From the NCBI GenBank assembly GCA_963771735.1, contig CAVYUN010000001.1:62001-126000 (forward strand): 64,000 nucleotides of DNA. The letters run 5' to 3'. The translations under genes and the position numbers were made by a program. The DNA comes from 66-474 sp963771735 (GTDB taxonomy: Bacteria > Pseudomonadota > Gammaproteobacteria > Xanthomonadales > Rhodanobacteraceae). Under the pieces are notes generated by a model that was given only the letters and a program-made list of their open reading frames with translations, was not told where the DNA came from and made no database searches. Shown in pieces: positions 60,622-64,000 of the stretch. Position 1 is the stretch's first letter. Each line of letters starts with the position of its first letter.

Positions 60622-62773
60622 ATGCGACCCTTGACCGTGGCCAACACCCAGACATCCAGCAATCGGCATCCGGACCCTGCCAGGCGGCAGGCCGATGCCT
60701 TGCGCAAGGCGATCGATGACGCGAATTACCGGTACTACGTGCTCGACGACCCTTCCATTCCGGACGCCGAGTACGACCGCATGATGCGTGAACTGGAGGC
60801 GATCGAGACCGCCCATCCGGATCTCGCCACGGCGGATTCGCCGACGCACCGGGTCGGAGCGAAGCCCGCATCGAAATTCGCGGAAGTACGCCATGCCATT
60901 CCGATGCTGTCGCTGTCGAACGCCTTCAGTGACGTCGATCCGCCCGAGGGTACCGATCCCGACCACGAGGTTCGCGACTTCGTACGCCGCGTCGAGGAGG
61001 GCCTGGGCATCGGCAACCCCGAGTTCGCGGTGGAACCCAAGCTGGACGGTCTCGCGATCAGCCTGCGCTACGAAAACGGCATCTTCGTGCAGGGTGCCAC
61101 CCGCGGTGACGGCGCGACCGGCGAGGACGTGACCGCCAACCTGCGCACGATCAAGGCCATCCCGCTGCGCTTGCGTGGCAAAGGCTGGCCGGCGGTGCTG
61201 GAAGTGCGCGGCGAGGTGTACATGCCCAAGGCCGGTTTCGACGCCTACAACGCGCGCATGCTGCGCGAGGGCGGCAAGCCGCTGGCCAACCCGCGCAATG
61301 GCGCGGCCGGTTCGCTGCGCCAGCTCGACCCGCGCGTGACCGCATCCAGGCCGTTGGCGTTTTATGCCTACGGCGTCAACCTGCCACCCGATCCCGATGC
61401 CGTGATCGCCGACCGTCACAGCGCGGCCATGGCGCAATTGCGCGAATGGGGATTCCCGACTTGCCCGCAAAACGCGCTGGCGCGCGGTGCCGAAGGCTGC
61501 CTTGCTTACTTCCACAAGATCGGCGGCCAGCGCGACAAGCTGCCCTACGGCATCGACGGCGTGGTCTACAAGGTCGACCGCTACGACCAGCAGCGCGAAC
61601 TCGGCTTCGTGGCACGCGCACCACGCTGGGCAATCGCGCACAAGTTCCCGGCCGAAGAACAGGCGACGGTGGTGGAAGCCATCGACATCCAGATCGGACG
61701 CACCGGCGCGGCCACGCCGGTCGCGCGCCTGAAGCCGGTGCAGGTGGCGGGCGTGACCGTCACCAATGCCACGCTGCACAACGCCGACCAGGTCGCGCGC
61801 CTCGACGTGCGCGTGGGCGACAGCGTGATCGTGCGTCGCGCCGGCGACGTGATTCCCGAAGTGGTGCGGGTCATTCCCGAGCGCCGCCCGGCGCATACCC
61901 GGCCATGGAAGATGCCCGCGCATTGCCCGATCTGCGGTTCGGCGATCGAACGCGAGGAAGGCGAGGCCGCCGCACGCTGCACCGGCGGGCTGGTCTGCGC
62001 CGCTCAGCGCCGCGAGGCGATCCGGCACTTCGCATCGCGGCGCGCGATGGATATCGATGGCCTCGGTGAACGCTACATCGAGGACCTGATCGAATTCGAT
62101 TACGTGCATTCCATCGCTGACTTGTACAAATTGACGCTGGATGATTTCCTGTCGATGAAACGTCGTGCGGAAGAGCGCGACGGCGAGGTTCCGGAAACCG
62201 TCAAGGCCGGCAAGATCGCGACCAAATGGGCGGAGAACCTGGTCGCCGCGATCGAAGCCAGCAAGACCACGACGCTGGAACGTTTCCTGTTCGCGCTGGG
62301 GATTCCCGAGGTGGGCGAGGCCACGGCCAAGACACTGGCGCGGCATTTCGGATCGCTGGATGCATTGATGCAGGCCGGCGAATCCGATCTCACCGAAGTC
62401 AGCGACATCGGCCCGATCGTGGCCGCGCACATCGCCGCGTTCTTCGCCGAACACCGCAACCGCGAGGCGATCACGGCCCTGCGCAAGGCCGGCGTGCACT
62501 GGCCGGAATCCGCGCCGCAGCGCAGTGCGAAGGGCCCGCTCGCGGGCCAGACCGTGGTGCTGACCGGCAGCCTGTCGACACTGACCCGCGACGAGGCCAG
62601 GGACCGGCTGGAAGGCACTGGGCGCCAAGGTCGCCGGTTCGGTATCGAAGAAGACCGCGTTCGTGGTTGCAGGCGAAGCGGCCGGTTCCAAGCTCGACAA
62701 GGCCCAGTCGTTGGGCGTCGAGATCTGGGACGAATCACGCCTGCTGGCATTGCTGAAATCACATGCCAGCTGA
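60622..62773 (+). CDS. ligA: NAD+-dependent DNA ligase, broken by a one-base frameshift near the 3' end
   Basis: The protein (about 717 residues when repaired) has the adenylation domain with Lys140 in EPKLDGLAIS, an OB fold, a four-Cys zinc finger (CPICG near residue 435), helix-hairpin-helix repeats (GEATAKTLARHFGS) and a BRCT domain. At about 62612-62615 the expected LEALGAKVAG reads LEGTGRQGRR, because one extra G (GAAGGCACTG instead of GAAGCACTG) shifts the frame. The correct frame resumes with KTAFVVAGEAAGSKLDKAQ and ends at 62773. As written the frame would run on to 62994. LigA is essential in almost all bacteria, so this is very probably a sequence error. The ATG at 60622 is preferred over a TTG at 60607. 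Confidence 0.93.
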
Positions 62774-63728
62774 TGTGCGTGATCGCCACGCGGCCTTGCG
62801 CCTGCGCGCGCGGCTCAACGCCGTGCTGCGCGATTTTTTCGCCGAACGCGGCGTTGCCGAAGTCGAAACGCCGATCCTGTCGCATGCCGGCAACACCGAG
62901 CCGAACATCGAGAGCTTTTCGACGGTCTTCGGCGGTCCCACCGACGCAGGTGCACGCACGCGATTGCTGCGCACCTCGCCGGAACACCCCTTGAAGCGCC
63001 TGCTGGCAGCCGGCGTTCGGCGATTGCTACGAACTCGGACGCGTGTTCCGCAACGGCGAAGCCGGATCGTCCCACAACCCCGAATTCACGATGCTCGAGT
63101 GGTACCGCGTCGGCTTGGACCATCGCCACCTGATGCTGGAATGCGCGCAACTGGTGCGTGCCGCGCTGGCGCTGGTGCAGCGCGACGCCATGTCGTGACG
63201 ACCAGCTTCCGCGACTGGTTTCGCGAAGGGCTTCGACTCGACCCGATCGCGGTCGATGAATCCGCGCTGCGCGAGCCCCTGCGCGATTTCTCGATCGACC
63301 CCGACGGACTGACCCGCGACGACTGGCTGGATCTGCTGGTGACGCACCGCCTGCAGCCCGCGTTGCCGAACGACGCGATCACCATCGTTTACGACTTTCC
63401 GGCTTCGCAATGCTCGCTGGCCCGGGTTCGGCCCGGACATCCTCCCGTCGCCGAACGTTTCGAGCTGTATCTCGGGCCGCACGAACTCGCCAACGGCTAC
63501 CATGAATTGAACGACGCCACCGAGCAGCGTGCGCGTTTCGAGCGCGACAACCTGCGCCGCCGCGAACGCGGGCAGGATGAGATTCCCGTCGACGAAAATC
63601 TGCTTGCGGTGCTGGATCGCCTGCCTGATTGCGCCGGCGTGGCATTGGGCGTCGACCGCCTGCTGATGCATATGCTCGGCAGTTACGATATCCGCGACGT
63701 GCTGGCGTTTCCGTTCGCGGAAGCCTGA
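62763..63728 (+). CDS. epmA: EF-P lysine ligase EpmA, with two compensating frameshifts
   Basis: The class-II lysyl-tRNA synthetase-like protein (GenX/PoxA) attaches beta-lysine to elongation factor P. The start has VETPILSHAGNTEPNIESF. Between about 63015 and 63190 the reading frame is shifted: GDCYELGRVFRNGEAG and HNPEFTMLEWYRVG occur in the +1 frame, while the flanking segments share the original frame. The end has the synthetase motif CAGVALGVDRLLMHMLG. The pair of indels (one extra base near 63015, one lost near 63190) points to sequence errors rather than decay. The start overlaps the end of ligA by 11 bases. Confidence 0.9.
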   Translation: MPADVRDRHAALRLRARLNAVLRDFFAERGVAEVETPILSHAGNTEPNIESFSTVFGGPTDAGARTRLLRTSPEHPLKRLLAAGVRRLLRTRTRVPQRRSRIVPQPRIHDARVVPRRLGPSPPDAGMRATGACRAGAGAARRHVVTTSFRDWFREGLRLDPIAVDESALREPLRDFSIDPDGLTRDDWLDLLVTHRLQPALPNDAITIVYDFPASQCSLARVRPGHPPVAERFELYLGPHELANGYHELNDATEQRARFERDNLRRRERGQDEIPVDENLLAVLDRLPDCAGVALGVDRLLMHMLGSYDIRDVLAFPFAEA

Positions 63729-63770
63729 AGCATGCCGCGGCTTGCGGGCCGCGCCACGCCGGGAACCCGC

Positions 63771-64000
63771 TCAGGCCACGTCGCCCTGGATGTCGGGGCG
63801 CGCGGGCCGATCGCTCCAAAGATAGCGATAGATCAATCCGCCGATGATTGCACCGATGATCGGCATGACCCAGAAGAACCACAACTGGTGGACTGCCCAG
63901 CCGCCCTGGAACAGGGCCACGCCGGTCGAACGGGCGGGGTTCACCGAGGTGTTGGTGACCGGAATGCTGATCAAGTGGATCAGGGTCAGCGCGAAGCCGA
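63771..64000 (-). CDS. aqpZ: Aquaporin Z-like water channel, C-terminal part (5' end outside window)
   Basis: The 76 visible residues contain the second family signature SIPVTNTSVNPARSTGVALF with the NPA box, and a last membrane segment WFFWVMPIIGAIIGGLIYRYLW with a short tail. The frame continues past 64000, so the first NPA box is not seen. AqpZ conducts water across the inner membrane. Confidence 0.93.
   Translation of the reverse strand, partial: GFALTLIHLISIPVTNTSVNPARSTGVALFQGGWAVHQLWFFWVMPIIGAIIGGLIYRYLWSDRPARPDIQGDVA

Noticed and set aside
60601..62700. 699-codon minus-strand frame opposite ligA
   Set aside because: ligA on the plus strand is unmistakable; the reverse frame is a shadow.
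1..64000. tRNA, rRNA or riboswitch genes
   Set aside because: No cloverleaf T-arm sequence with matching acceptor stem and no known riboswitch core was seen by eye; a covariance-model search would be decisive.

Overview
The window is GC-rich DNA (clearly above 60 % by eye) from a gammaproteobacterium. It is most likely a Xanthomonadales/Lysobacterales member of the Rhodanobacteraceae type (Rhodanobacter, Dyella, Rudaea and relatives). The pointers are the gene orders sdhCDAB-sdhE-ygfX, lolC-lolD-comEC-exbB-exbD-msbA-lpxK and ligA-epmA, several secreted S10 and M14 peptidases, and a PNGase A-type glycoamidase of the kind described from Dyella and Rudaea. I saw no phage, IS element, CRISPR array, rRNA or tRNA gene.

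Layout. 1-6 kb: the end of an outer-membrane barrel protein, a decayed carboxylesterase with its middle deleted, a FrnE/DsbA-like oxidoreductase, an S10 peptidase and an M14 carboxypeptidase. 5.6-7 kb: an AT-rich gap followed by a close homologue of UndA, the diiron 1-alkene-forming enzyme. 7-21 kb: regulatory and envelope genes, with three genes of the GGDEF type (one decayed), ChaC, a minus-strand osmoprotectant-type ABC transporter led by a methyltransferase, a bactofilin, a metal-dependent amidohydrolase and an ABC-2 exporter. 22-27.6 kb: a minus-strand run of secreted degradative genes (GH18 chitinase, S10 peptidase, a duplicated-domain exported protein, a PNGase A-like enzyme). 27.7-31.5 kb: rhomboid protease, lipA, GFA protein, a lysine-rich histone-tail-like protein and a Gly/Tyr/His-rich exported protein. 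31.6-35.1 kb: a Rieske oxygenase divergent from egtB-egtD. 35-43 kb: a large M14 peptidase, cold-shock protein, DUF962 protein, tcdA, tatD, two glycine-zipper lipoproteins and a SleB-type hydrolase. 43-49 kb: a succinate dehydrogenase locus with ygfZ, an SDHAF4-type factor, sdhCDAB, sdhE and ygfX. 49-57 kb: envelope and competence operon. 57-64 kb: nhaD, an MFS exporter, ligA, epmA and the end of an aquaporin gene.

Together the genes describe a free-living aerobic heterotroph that secretes peptidases and glycan-releasing enzymes, makes ergothioneine by the two-gene egtBD route, and may emit 1-undecene.

A caution for every user of this sequence: at least five genes (osmoprotectant SBP-permease, PNGase A, MFS exporter, ligA, epmA) are broken by what look like single-base indels, and ligA is normally essential. 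These breaks are probably sequence errors. In contrast, the carboxylesterase and the GAF-GGDEF gene look truly decayed.
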